Assembly (NCBI GenBank): GCA_004431415.1
Contig: QPMI01000127.1
Span: 1-64,000, forward strand
DNA: 64,000 nucleotides
Source of the DNA: Cyanophora paradoxa
Taxonomy: Eukaryota > Glaucocystophyceae > Cyanophorales > Cyanophoraceae
Direction of reading: 5' to 3'
Made by a program: the position numbers and the translations under genes. Position 1 is the first letter of the stretch, and each line of letters starts with the position of its first letter. The notes under the pieces are model-generated. The model searched no databases. It had not been told where the DNA came from and saw only the letters and a program-made list of their open reading frames with translations. Shown here piece after piece: positions 53,040 through 61,013 of the stretch.

Positions 53040-53180
53040 TTCCCGGCTTTCACGGCAGCCGAGCACTGGCACTGCAAGACCGTCTACTGCGGCGGAGGCG
53101 GCGGTACGTTCGGCTCGGCCCGGAGCGGCAGCAACCCGTTCGACGACCCGTTCTTCCGGCAGGACCAGGGGGGCCGGTAG
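53040..53180 (+). CDS. Hypothetical C-terminal fragment
   Basis: Plus frame FPAFTAAEHWHCKTVYCGGG, GGTFGSARSGSNPFDDPFFR, QDQGGR, stop at 53,180. His/Cys-rich start then flexible tail. No start codon. Unrecognised. Confidence 0.3.
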   Translation, partial: FPAFTAAEHWHCKTVYCGGGGGTFGSARSGSNPFDDPFFRQDQGGR

Positions 53181-53235
53181 CTAGCTAGCTGAAGAAGGCG
53201 TACCGCCCGAGCTCGGCCGGCTCTGGCGCTGGGTC

Positions 53236-53670
53236 TTGGGCCCCTCCTCGTGCGGGCCGGCGGGGCGCGAGGCCCTCCGCCGCGGCATCACCGCCTCGAT
53301 CAAGGCCCGCTGCGTCTGCTCCGACGGCGACCCGATCGGGCTCGAGCCCTGGCGGGGGGGGGGCGGCGGAGGGCGGGGCCGAGGCGCACCGTCAGGAGCG
53401 GGCACTGCTCCTGGATCTCCTCCGGCAGTTGCCGTCGCCGTGGCCTGCGATGCCTGCGAGCTGCGTGCGTGCCGCGCCGCGCCGGGCTCCCCGTACTACG
53501 TCTACCCCATCCCGGGCGAGTCCTGGCACTCCTGGGACACCCGCGCTGCCAACTACGTCATGTGCCGCCCGGGGCTGGTCATCGCCGCCGGGGGGGCGGC
53601 GGTCGCCCTCCTCGTGGCGTCCCTCCTCCTCCTCGCCCACTTTTTGTCTGCGCCACAGAGGCGTAAGTGA
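53236..53670 (+). CDS. Membrane-anchored small protein
   Basis: Frame GREALRRGITASIKARCVCS, DGDPIGLEPW, a Gly-rich linker, ACDACELRACRAAPGSPYYV, YPIPGESWHSWDTRAANYVM, then a membrane helix (LVIAAGGAAVALLVASLLLLAHFL) near the C-terminus. The start is uncertain (no ATG before the first domain); the two halves may be fused blocks. Confidence 0.45.
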   Translation: MGPSSCGPAGREALRRGITASIKARCVCSDGDPIGLEPWRGGGGGGRGRGAPSGAGTAPGSPPAVAVAVACDACELRACRAAPGSPYYVYPIPGESWHSWDTRAANYVMCRPGLVIAAGGAAVALLVASLLLLAHFLSAPQRRK

Positions 53671-53684
53671 GCCCCGCCTCCGCC

Positions 53685-53909
53685 ATGTCCTCCGACAACA
53701 CCTTCCCCGTCATCCGAGGGTCCGCTCTGATCGAGGCGCTCGTCCTCGGGATTGCCGTATTCGGAGTCGCCTACATGCTGAAGAAGATGTCGCTCTGGGA
53801 CACCGTGAAGCGCCTCATCGCAGTCGGCATCGGGATCGAGCAGTCCCTCCCGGGTCCGGGTGCGGCAGGCGGGTCCGGCGCCGCCCCCCGCGGGTGGAAC
53901 CTCGCCTGA
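53685..53909 (+). CDS. Small membrane protein
   Basis: ATG 53,685: MSSDNTFPVIRGSALIEALV, LGIAVFGVAYMLKKMSLWDT, VKRLIAVGIGIEQSLPGP. Seventy-four residues with one membrane helix near the middle. Complete, 14 bp after the previous stop. Function unknown. Confidence 0.6.
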   Translation: MSSDNTFPVIRGSALIEALVLGIAVFGVAYMLKKMSLWDTVKRLIAVGIGIEQSLPGPGAAGGSGAAPRGWNLA

Positions 53910-53911
53910 CA

Positions 53912-53919
53912 TTTTTTTT
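53912..53919 (+). promoter_or_regulatory. T-run promoter-like element
   Basis: TGACATTTTTTTTCC with eight T, overlapping the stop region of the preceding gene and 41 nt before ATG 53,961. Confidence 0.5.
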
Positions 53920-53960
53920 CCTCCCCTGTAGCTACACACAGCCCGACGCGCCAGCTGCAG

Positions 53961-54746
53961 ATGCCGTCCACTTCCACGAAGAAGTCGAAGCGCGCGGCCG
54001 CGTGCCGCGTCAAGCCGACCAGCCACCCGTGCCGTCGCGAGAAGCCTGCGTGCGGCGGCGCGGCCGGCGACCCGAACTTCACGCGCGAGAAGATCCGGGA
54101 GTTGAGGTGGCCGCAGAAGGAGAAGGTCATCGGGCAGCTCTACAAGGACATCCAGCAGTACGGCGGGCGGGTCAATGACGCGCAATGCCTGCCCCCCATC
54201 CACGGGTTCCGCCCCACCGTCGTCCAGTCGATGAACCTGCTCGCCCGGGCGCAGACGTTCCTGAGCAACATCATGGCGTTCGCGGCCAAGGCGAACCGGG
54301 GCGTGTACGAGGCCGCGGTCGACGAAACGCACATCAACGCCTCGCTTGCGTTCCTCCTCCGCACCAAGGAGTGCCTGCCGGAACCGTTCAACAAGCCGGC
54401 GTGCAGGCTCCAGGCCGAGTCCGCCGCGGCCCTGCTCGAGGGCGCGACGAAGAACTTCACCCCCCCGCCTGTCCGGGCGCCATTCATTGGCGAGAAGGAG
54501 GTCCTCAAGTTCCTCCCGAAGCTCGAAGTCGCCACAGCTCAGCAGGCGACCGCGCTCGGGAAGCAGGCCGTGGAGGCCTTGGGCGAGCTCTTCAACTTTG
54601 ACCCCGTCTTCCAGGTGCTGGTGGACTCCCAGGGGCGCGGGGACTCGGCCGCCCGCAAGCTCGAGGACATCTTCAACGACATCGTCTTCTACGGGGCGTG
54701 CCGGCGGCATGCCGACCAAGAAGAAGAAAGCCGGCGGCCCCGCTGA
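53961..54746 (+). CDS. Hypothetical basic protein
   Basis: Intact 261-residue frame. Basic, Cys-containing start (MPSTSTKKSKRAAACRVKPT), FTREKIRELRWPQKEKVIGQ, LYKDIQQYGGRVNDAQCLPP, FRPTVVQSMNLLARAQTFLS, VDETHINASLAFLLRTKECL, VLKFLPKLEVATAQQATALG, LEDIFNDIVFYGACRR. Helical, no family recognised. It overlaps the following gene by 38 bp; the two share style and may be tandem relatives or partners. Confidence 0.65.
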   Translation: MPSTSTKKSKRAAACRVKPTSHPCRREKPACGGAAGDPNFTREKIRELRWPQKEKVIGQLYKDIQQYGGRVNDAQCLPPIHGFRPTVVQSMNLLARAQTFLSNIMAFAAKANRGVYEAAVDETHINASLAFLLRTKECLPEPFNKPACRLQAESAAALLEGATKNFTPPPVRAPFIGEKEVLKFLPKLEVATAQQATALGKQAVEALGELFNFDPVFQVLVDSQGRGDSAARKLEDIFNDIVFYGACRRHADQEEESRRPR

Positions 54747-55470
54747 CGACTCGTGCCGGGGCGACGTCGATCCCTCCCTCGCCGACCTCCTTGAGCGCAA
54801 CGAGGTGCTCCGGAAGGCCTCGGAGGACGCCCGTGCAGCCGCGGGGACCAGCTGTGGCCTCGCGAAAAGCAAGGTGCGGGTCAAGCACGCCAACGCGAGC
54901 TTCGAGGCGCCCGTCGTGCTCGACGCCATCAAGAATGCGGCGATCATGGTGTCCGGGGCGGTGAGCATCTGCATGGCCAGCGCCAAGCGCACGGGGGGGG
55001 AGGCACCTGTCGCGAGCGACGTCTCGGACCTGCTCGCGGACCTCGCCAGAGAGGGGCTGAAGCTCTCGGGGGGGCCCGAGGCGAAGAGCAAGCTCCTCCC
55101 CAAGGCGCCCTTCCACGGGGGGTTCAAGAGCGACGAGGCATTCCGGGCCTTCCGCCAGGGCGTCACGCACGCCGGGAACGTCTCCCTGGGCGCGGACACG
55201 GAGACGCGGAACCTCGCGCTGAGAGTCGTCGACGCGGTGTTACGGGACGCGCAACAGAAAAGCCGGCACAACAAGAGGCAGCGGGAGGAGCCCGTGTCGC
55301 CGCCCCCCCCTGCCCTCCCTGCCCCGAACTGGCGGCCCCTGCCCCGTGGTCAGGATCCGCTGGTATATAGGCCGAGAAGGGCGGGCATTGAGGGGATGTC
55401 AGGCCCCCGTCTCACGTACGAAGAGACGAAAGGCCTGTGGTACGACGGGACGGACTGGGTTCCGCGCTGA
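54709..55470 (+). CDS. Hypothetical protein overlapping the previous gene
   Basis: ATG 54,709: MPTKKKKAGGPADDSCRGDV, DPSLADLLERNEVLRKASED, KVRVKHANASFEAPVVLDAI, AAIMVSGAVSICMASAKRTG, SDLLADLAREGLKLSGGPEA, FKSDEAFRAFRQGVTHAGNV, LALRVVDAVLRDAQQKSRHN, and a C-terminal LTYEETKGLWYDGTDWVPR. 253 residues, intact, basic and Lys/Arg-rich at both ends. No family recognised. Confidence 0.65.
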   Translation: MPTKKKKAGGPADDSCRGDVDPSLADLLERNEVLRKASEDARAAAGTSCGLAKSKVRVKHANASFEAPVVLDAIKNAAIMVSGAVSICMASAKRTGGEAPVASDVSDLLADLAREGLKLSGGPEAKSKLLPKAPFHGGFKSDEAFRAFRQGVTHAGNVSLGADTETRNLALRVVDAVLRDAQQKSRHNKRQREEPVSPPPPALPAPNWRPLPRGQDPLVYRPRRAGIEGMSGPRLTYEETKGLWYDGTDWVPR

Positions 55471-55499
55471 TCGCCATGATACCTTATTCATTTCACACA

Positions 55500-55850
55500 T
55501 TACACGCCTAGCTGCTGCTGCTGCTGCACACCGCCCACGCTCCTCTTGGCGAGGTACACGGGGATGCGGGACTTGGCGTCGGCCATGAAGTGCACCGTGA
55601 ACGTGTGAGGCGGTGGGTCGCTCCCCGTGAAGTTCAAGAAGCGGTCCTCGAAGATGCAGATCCCAGCGCGGTGCCGCGGGAGGACGCGCTTGCAGAAGGC
55701 CCCCTGCTCGTAGGCCGGCCCAGCCCAGCTGCAGTCGGGGGTCCCCGGCGACCCGGCGCACGCCCACTTTCCGGCCGCACCCTCTCGCCAGGCGGCGGGG
55801 TCGTAGCACGACATCCAGAAGCGGACGATCTGCCTCCCCGTGGACCCCGA
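55500..55850 (-). CDS. Hypothetical C-terminal fragment (beta-rich)
   Basis: Minus strand STGRQIVRFWMSCYDPAAWR, EGAAGKWACAGSPGTPDCSW, GPAYEQGAFCKRVLPRHRAG, CIFEDRFLNFTGSDPPPHTF, TVHFMADAKSRIPVYLAKRS, VGGVQQQQQ (CTG triplets), stop at 55,500. Four Cys and strand-rich. It is cut at about 55,850, where a divergent block starts. Possibly a virion surface protein; unrecognised. Confidence 0.45.
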   Translation of the reverse strand, partial: SGSTGRQIVRFWMSCYDPAAWREGAAGKWACAGSPGTPDCSWAGPAYEQGAFCKRVLPRHRAGICIFEDRFLNFTGSDPPPHTFTVHFMADAKSRIPVYLAKRSVGGVQQQQQLGV

Positions 55851-56380
55851 GTCCATTCGCCGGGACCTCCGTGACCTCCAGCAGCGCGCCATCCAGCGGT
55901 GCCTGGAGGCCAGCGTCCTCGTGGTCCGCGCGGGGCCCCTGGAGGACATGGGGGCCGCCGTCGACGACGCCCCGAGCCCGGACCGTCGGCTCTTCATCAC
56001 GCACGCGCACACGGACCACGTGCGGGCCGCGGGGCCGCGGGCCAGGGCGGCGCTCGCCGCCGCCTGCCCCCACTGCACGGAGGCCACCGCCCGCCTCCTC
56101 GGGCTGAGGGCGTACGTCCGGCTCGAGGCCGGCGGCGACACGCCCTCGGTCTTCCGGGGGAGCGCGGGGGTGCCCTTCCTCGCCGCCCAGTTTTGCTCCT
56201 TCCTCTGCGGCGGCCCCGTGTCGGCGGAGCCCGGGGGCCTGGCCACCGGGGCCCGGGCCTTCCAGGACCTCTGCAGCCTCGTCAAGATCCGCATCCCCCA
56301 CGCACGGCACCGGCAGTACGGCCCGCTGGTCGACATGGGCGGCCTCGTCACCCTCGCGCGACTCTCCGGCACGGCGCGGG
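55842..56380 (+). CDS. Metallo-beta-lactamase-fold (SNM1/Pso2-like) fragment
   Basis: Plus frame IRRDLRDLQQRAIQRCLEAS, VLVVRAGPLEDMGAAVDDAP, DRRLFITHAHTDHVRAAGPR, CPHCTEATARLLGLRAYVRL. THAHTDH is the HxHxDH metal-binding motif of metallo-beta-lactamase-fold hydrolases, and HCTEATARLL resembles the YCSExTAxLL that follows it in SNM1/Artemis-type DNA nucleases. The following part (FLAAQFCSFLCGGPVSAEPG, PLVDMGGLVTLARLSGTARA) is not recognisable. Start uncertain; cut near 56,380. Confidence 0.5.
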
Positions 56381-56660
56381 CCCTGGCGATGCAGGGGGAG
56401 CTGGCTCTCCAGGACCAGGCCGGTGGGGCCGCCGAACTCCAGGGCCTCGGCCTCCTGCAGGGCCACCCGCGTGGGCACGGGCGCGGAGGTGCCGGTGCTG
56501 ACACCGTCGTCCCCGTCCGCCTTCCACTGCATCGCGCCGGCGACCCCGAGCGCGAGGCGCTCCCCCCCGAGGCCGGCGCGGATGATGACCGCCCCGTGCC
56601 CGCCGGCCTCGATGCGCGAGACGACCTCCTCGATCGACGCCAGGGTCGTGGGCGTGGGGG
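56380..56660 (-). CDS. Hypothetical fragment
   Basis: Minus strand TLASIEEVVSRIEAGGHGAV, IIRAGLGGERLALGVAGAMQ, WKADGDDGVSTGTSAPVPTR, VALQEAEALEFGGPTGLVLE, SQLPLHRQGP. Alpha/beta composition. Cut on both sides. Unrecognised. Confidence 0.35.
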
Positions 56661-56689
56661 GAAGTCGAGCTTCATCTTACACAACGGCA

Positions 56690-56860
56690 ACTTTCTGGAG
56701 TTCGTTTCGCACGCCTCCTCGCCATCACGGCGATCGCCGAGGAGATGCAGCGGGCCGGCGCGGACCCGGACGCGTTCGCGGCGGCACTGGGGTACAGGTA
56801 CACCGGCGGCACGCTCGGCCTCGCGCTGGGCCTCCTGGGCGGCGCGGGCCGCTGCAGAAG
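56690..56860 (+). CDS. Hypothetical fragment
   Basis: Plus frame ITAIAEEMQRAGADPDAFAA, ALGYRYTGGTLGLALGLLGG, AGRC. A helix then a Gly-rich hydrophobic stretch. No clear start; unrecognised. Confidence 0.3.
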
Positions 56861-56861
56861 G

Positions 56862-57060
56862 CTACACGCGGCGAAACCGGTTCAAGTTCACAGCGAGCTC
56901 CAACAGTTCCGACCTGGCCCCCCCGGGCTCCCCCGGGCCCCCCCGGGCTCCCCCGGCCCCCCCGGGCTCCCCCTACCCCCCCCCGGGCTCCCCCCGGCCC
57001 CCCACGCTCCCCCTGCCCCGCGGCTCTCCCCCGGCCCCGCGCGCCCCGCCGCCGCCGTGC
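56862..57060 (+). CDS. Collagen-like Gly-X-Y tract fragment
   Basis: A short lead (YTRRNRFKFTASSNSSDLA) is followed by a run of CCCGGGCTC-type units reading PPGSPGPP, PPGLPLPPPG and similar in neighbouring frames. With allowance for C-run length errors this is a collagen-like Gly-X-Y repeat of about 25 triplets. Collagen-like fibres are common on giant virions. Frame integrity cannot be judged because of the homopolymers. Confidence 0.4.
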
Positions 57061-57239
57061 TGTGCGGGGACCGGGTATGCTGTTTTGCCGCGAGGGGGGC
57101 TGGACTTTGCAGTGTGGCCTCGTGCGGGGAGCAGATGCAAAAAAGCGGAGGAGCTTGGGGTGGGAATGGGCCCGGATAGAGAGTCCAGGGGGGGGGGCCT
57201 CCGGCCAGGTCTCCCCCCCTGCAGCAGCCGGCCGGCTTC

Positions 57240-59031
57240 CCCTGGGGCTCAAGTCGGTTCTGAAGGTGACCGATGCTGAACTGAGAGTGCTGAAGGAGCG
57301 TGCACTCGCCGCCGAAGGTCGGTCTCCGCGCCCCCGCGCCCGCCAACTTGAGCCGCCGACACGCGCGCCGCGCCGAAACGCAGGCCAGGGCGCTGGGGCC
57401 AAGTTGTTCCAGGCGTTCAGCGCGTTCGAGAAGCTGAGCGCCTGCACGCCGGGGCGCCCGTACTACATCATCTGCGAGAAGCCGGAGGAGCCCCGCGACG
57501 GCTTGATTCTGCGGGTCCGGGTCATCCGGTTCAAGGAGGAGGAGCCCGACGATGATATCGTGGGCGACATCGCCAGTGAACCCATCGGTGCGCGTGCGCG
57601 CATGGCGAGGCCGCGCCCTGTGTCGACCCCGTGCCGCGCGCCGCCGCAGATGACACGCCCCCGGGCTTCGAGGAGGCCGTGAAGGAGGGGCGGTGGGCAA
57701 GTAGCGACAAAGAGCAAGTGCAGTTCAGGTTCACCGATATGAAGCACGTCCTCAACGAGGATGAGATCGACAGGGACTGCTACTTCTGTGGCGAGGGGAC
57801 CCGCAAGCACTGGTGCGCGTGCACCGCCGCCGCGCGGGCGCCGCGGCCTGAGACGGGGGCGGCGTGCACGCAGCATCACGTGCCATCTCCCGGCGTGCGA
57901 CGGTTGCAGCGGGCTCACGCTGAGGCTCAGCCTGGACCAGGACGGGGATTCTAGCCGCAGCAGCACGCCCGCCGAACTCTCAGCCTGCACGCTGGCTGCG
58001 TTCCGCCCGATGGGCTTCTTCGCGTGCGGCCGCGAGGGCGCTCCCGCCGCGCTCCGGCTCGGCAAGCTGGACCGCGAGGCCGGCGGGCTGGTGCGCTTGC
58101 CTTTCGATACGGGTCTACCGCCGGGCGCTCACCCCGGGGTCCGCCGGGCGTGCGCGCGCGCCAGGACTGCATCTTCTGCCGCCGCTTCCACTCCAACCTG
58201 GACGACGACCGCCGGCCCTTCCTCCCGCTCGTCATCTCGGGCTTCACCCGCGAGGGCATCGAGTCGCTGCCCACGCTTGGACGTGAGCCCGCCCCGCCCC
58301 CCTCCCCGCCCCCCGCCCCCCCGCCGGCCCGACACCCCGCTGCAGTCGCATTCGGCGCCTTCTGTGCCTACGAGGAACAGTGTTCACGGTTCCTCACTAC
58401 CAGTGCGCGTTCCAGTGGTGGGAGGTGCGCCCCCCCCCCTCCCTCCTCCTCCCGCGCCGGGGCGCTCGTTCGCTGGGCTAAGGCTGCGGCACGCGCCGAC
58501 GCAGGTACATAAGGTCTGTCCGGACCAGGAGGCTATGAACAACAGGTTCATCGGGTACATGTTCTCGTTCTGCCAGCGGCCGGTGCGCCCCGCCCCCGGC
58601 GCCGCGGTGGACGGCGGCGCCCGGGACTGGCAGGAGCGCATATCTGTGATGGAGAACATCGAGCGCAACGCCGGCATCATCCTGCGCAGGGCGCGGCAGA
58701 CGCTCCAGACGCTCACCGTCCGCGTCGACCGCATGGGGGCCGTGCTGCGAATGCCCGGGCTTTTGCCGCCCTTCGAGCTCGAGGTCTCCCGCTGGCTCAT
58801 GCTCGCCGGCGGTCACTTCCCCCTGCTCCGGGTGAGAGGCCGGCCCGGGGCGCGCGCGGCGGCGACTGACGCCCGCGCCCGGGCAGGAGATCGTGCTGGA
58901 CGGGGGGCGCATCAGCCGCCCTGCGGACACCCGGTTCCAGGTCTTCGGCCTCCGGGTCCACGCGCCGTCCCTGCGCGCCTTCCGGCTCCTCAACGCCTCC
59001 ATCGTGGCGGTGTCGGTCGAGGAAGCCAGGT
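57240..59031 (+). CDS. Intron-rich gene, paralogue B, with zinc-binding region
   Basis: Exonic sense: LKVTDAELRVLKERALAAEG; KLFQAFSAFEKLSACTPGRP; FEEAVKEGRWASSDKEQVQF, DCYFCGEGTRKHC; ITCHLPACDGCSG, GFFACGREGAPAALRLGKLD; DCIFCRRFHSNLDDDRRPFL, GIESLPTLG; LAFGAFCAYEE, HYQCAFQWWE; VHKVCPDQEAMNNRFIGYMF, FCQRP; ERISVMENIERNAGIILRRA, FELEVSRWLMLAGGHFPLLR; EIVLDGGRISRPADTRFQVF. Introns: 57,318-57,383, 57,588-57,649, 57,813-57,873, 58,091-58,164, 58,283-58,345, 58,435-58,504, 58,583-58,633, 58,832-58,886 (51-74 bp; mostly GTGCGC or GTGAG at the 5' end, all end in CAG, CCAG or similar). Splicing rebuilds paired CxxC motifs. One base is missing near 58,373. The N-terminus is unclear. Function unknown. 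Confidence 0.7.
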
Positions 59032-59289
59032 GAGAGCGCGCGCGCACCGGGGCAGCAGCACGAGACGTACTACTCGGTCTGGGCTGCTCCGAACCGGAGC
59101 TCATACTACTTGCTTGACCGCCGGCGACGCCGGCGGGCCGGTTGGATCAAAACGCTCTCCGGTGCTTCAGCGCACGCTGGCCAGCTTCCTGGGCGCGAGC
59201 GATCGCTGGATTTCGCCAGGTGGCCAGGCGATGAAGGTGCGCGCGCGTGTACCCCCCCCCCTTCCACCCCCCCCCAGCCCGGCGGACCG

Positions 59290-59672
59290 ATCAATCGCCG
59301 CCGCCATGATGACGTCGCCGACAGCAGCAGCAGCAGCAGCAGGGCCGAGGCCGTCGTCCGGTGGACCTGCGCGTAGGCCCAGGCGATGGCGAGGCCGACG
59401 CCAAGGAGGACGAGGGTCCCGCCGATGAGGACCCCGCCGATGAGCCAGAGGACCGAGTAGAACTTGCCGACGGCCGCGAGGCCGCCTACGGCCGCGCCGG
59501 CGAGGCCGCCTCCGCCGCCCGGCGCCGGCGCGGGGGGGTAGTAGTACGGTACCGGTGCTGGTGGAGGAAGGTATGCGTACGGCGGCGGCGGCGGCGGGTA
59601 GTAGTACGCAGCTGGGGGGGCCGCCGGCGGCGCGGGGGGCGGGGGCGGGGCTGCAGTGGTGGCAGTGGCCAT
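59290..59672 (-). CDS. Pro/Tyr-rich membrane protein
   Basis: ATG 59,672 (an in-frame ATG at 59,690 is possible): a Pro/Ala/Tyr-rich start (AYYYPPPPPPYAYLPPPAPV), a Gly-rich stretch (GGGLAGAAVGGLAAVGKFYS), then a long membrane segment (VLWLIGGVLIGGTLVLLGVGLAIAWAYA) and TTASA followed by poly-Leu from CTG triplets (59,320-59,341). Sense fades near 59,290. Upstream sequence is AT-rich (TTATTTTC, AATATTTAATG). Confidence 0.55.
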
Positions 59673-59731
59673 TAAATATTCAACATTCAATCGATTCCGT
59701 GAAAATAATAGGATGCTCGCTGGCGGCCGCC

Positions 59732-60211
59732 CTACTTACGCAGCATCCTCAGGGCGTTCGCGCCCCCCACGAAGACGGCGCCGGCCTTGCTCGAGCGGGC
59801 GATGTACCACTGCGAGACGGACGCCACGAGGATGATGACGCCGACGACGAAGAGGATCCCGACGACGAAGGCGAAATGGGGCCACGGCTGGTGCACGCTG
59901 CCGGCGGGGTTTGCGGGGTCGTACCGCACCTCGACGCCGTCCCCCGCTCTGTAGGCCGAGCCCGAGCGCTGGATCGAGATCCGGCGGTCGTCGACCCGCA
60001 CCCCACCGGCGGTGACGAAGGATATGTCCACGTCGCACGTGTAGGTGGGCGTGGAGGAGTCCTTGGAGCCGCCCCGCGAGCAGGCGTGCACCCGCGTGAC
60101 CGTGGCGGTCGCGGCGCTCGTGTGGGCGTTCGAGCGGGCCCGCGAGATGGCCCAGGCGGTGCCGACGAGGAGGAAGATGCCCCCGATGAGGCCGCCCACG
60201 ATCAGGTTCAC
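59732..60211 (-). CDS. DUF3592-like membrane protein
   Basis: ATG 60,211, 159 residues. N-terminal helix (LIVGGLIGGIFLLVGTAWAI), an outside domain (ATVTRVHACSRGGSKDSSTP, YTCDVDISFVTAGGVRVDDR, GDGVEVRYDPANPAGSV), second helix (FAFVVGILFVVGVIILVASV). The layout and the GDxVxVxYDPxNP phrase match DUF3592-type membrane proteins (function unknown). Complete. Confidence 0.55.
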   Translation of the reverse strand: MNLIVGGLIGGIFLLVGTAWAISRARSNAHTSAATATVTRVHACSRGGSKDSSTPTYTCDVDISFVTAGGVRVDDRRISIQRSGSAYRAGDGVEVRYDPANPAGSVHQPWPHFAFVVGILFVVGVIILVASVSQWYIARSSKAGAVFVGGANALRMLRK

Positions 60212-60249
60212 CTTGGAGGTGACACGGCCGACGTCGGCGAGGTCCCCGC

Positions 60250-60469
60250 CCAGTGGGAGGCCGGGGCCAGCGGCCCCAGCGACAACGATAGCGCCGTCAC
60301 CGTCGCGCGGGCCCTCGGCCTCGTCTTCGTCCTCGACGGCCGGTCGTTCGAGGCTTACAACCCGGCCACCGAGCCGGACCCCGCCGCGGCGGCCACGCTG
60401 GCCCTCGAGCGCCTGCTGGTGGCCTCGGGCCCCGCCGAGCTGCGGTTCGTCGGGGAGCGCACTGCGTGA
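60250..60469 (+). CDS. Hypothetical C-terminal fragment
   Basis: Plus frame GASGPSDNDSAVTVARALGL, VFVLDGRSFEAYNPATEPDP, AATLALERLLVASGPAELRF, VGERTA, stop at 60,469. No start codon; begins near the divergent membrane protein. Unrecognised. Confidence 0.35.
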
Positions 60470-60490
60470 AGCTCGGGTTGCTAGTTAACG

Positions 60491-60600
60491 ATGCTGTCAT
60501 CGCGCCTTTTTGAAAAAGTGACCACGTACCCCCCCCATTCGGCCGGACGGTCCGACCGGGCTGCTCAGTTGCTGTCATCGCGCCTTTTTGAAAGAGTGAC
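60491..60600. repeat. Direct repeat of about 30 bp
   Basis: GCTGTCATCGCGCCTTTTTG, then AAAGTGAC or AGAGTGAC, occurs at about 60,491 and 60,571, 80 bp apart. The right copy encodes the last residues (LSKRRDDSN) of the minus-strand gene ending at 60,565; the left copy is outside any gene and looks like a duplicated 3' end. Confidence 0.7.
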
Positions 60601-60954
60601 GTGGAGGGCGCCCTGCCGGTAGTCCCACACGACCACCTTGGCAGCGGCCCCCGTGTGCATTGCGACCAGGGCCAGGCCGTTGACGCTGTCCACCGCCGCC
60701 CCGACGACCGCGCGCCGTGCCTCCTCGCCGGCCAGGTCCGACGGGGCGAAGACGCCGGCGCATGCGATCGCCTGGATGGCCACGCATTTCGGGGGTTCGT
60801 CAGCAGGGCACGCCCCACCGGTACCGCCGCTGCTGTCGTCTCCATCCGGCGGCGCCGGCAGCAGTGTAGGGGACCCAAAGATAACGACGATGGTGGCGGC
60901 CGACATGAGGGAGAGGAGGAGGAGGGTGGTGGCGGCGGCGGCGGCGGAGGCCAT
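60565..60954 (-). CDS. Small secreted or membrane-anchored protein
   Basis: ATG 60,954, 129 residues, complete. N-terminal hydrophobic segment (TTLLLLSLMSAATIVVIFGS), a Pro/Gly linker, then KCVAIQAIACAGVFAPSDLA, RRAVVGAAVDSVNGLALVAM, AKVVVWDYRQGALHVTLSKR. Two Cys in the domain. A TATA-like TATAAATATC (plus 60,989-60,998 reversed) lies about 35-45 nt upstream. Function unknown. Confidence 0.6.
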   Translation of the reverse strand: MASAAAAATTLLLLSLMSAATIVVIFGSPTLLPAPPDGDDSSGGTGGACPADEPPKCVAIQAIACAGVFAPSDLAGEEARRAVVGAAVDSVNGLALVAMHTGAAAKVVVWDYRQGALHVTLSKRRDDSN

Positions 60955-61013
60955 ATTGCGGGCACGTGCGTGTGTGTTTCGTGGCTGTGATATTTATACA
61001 ACTAGCTGCTCAA

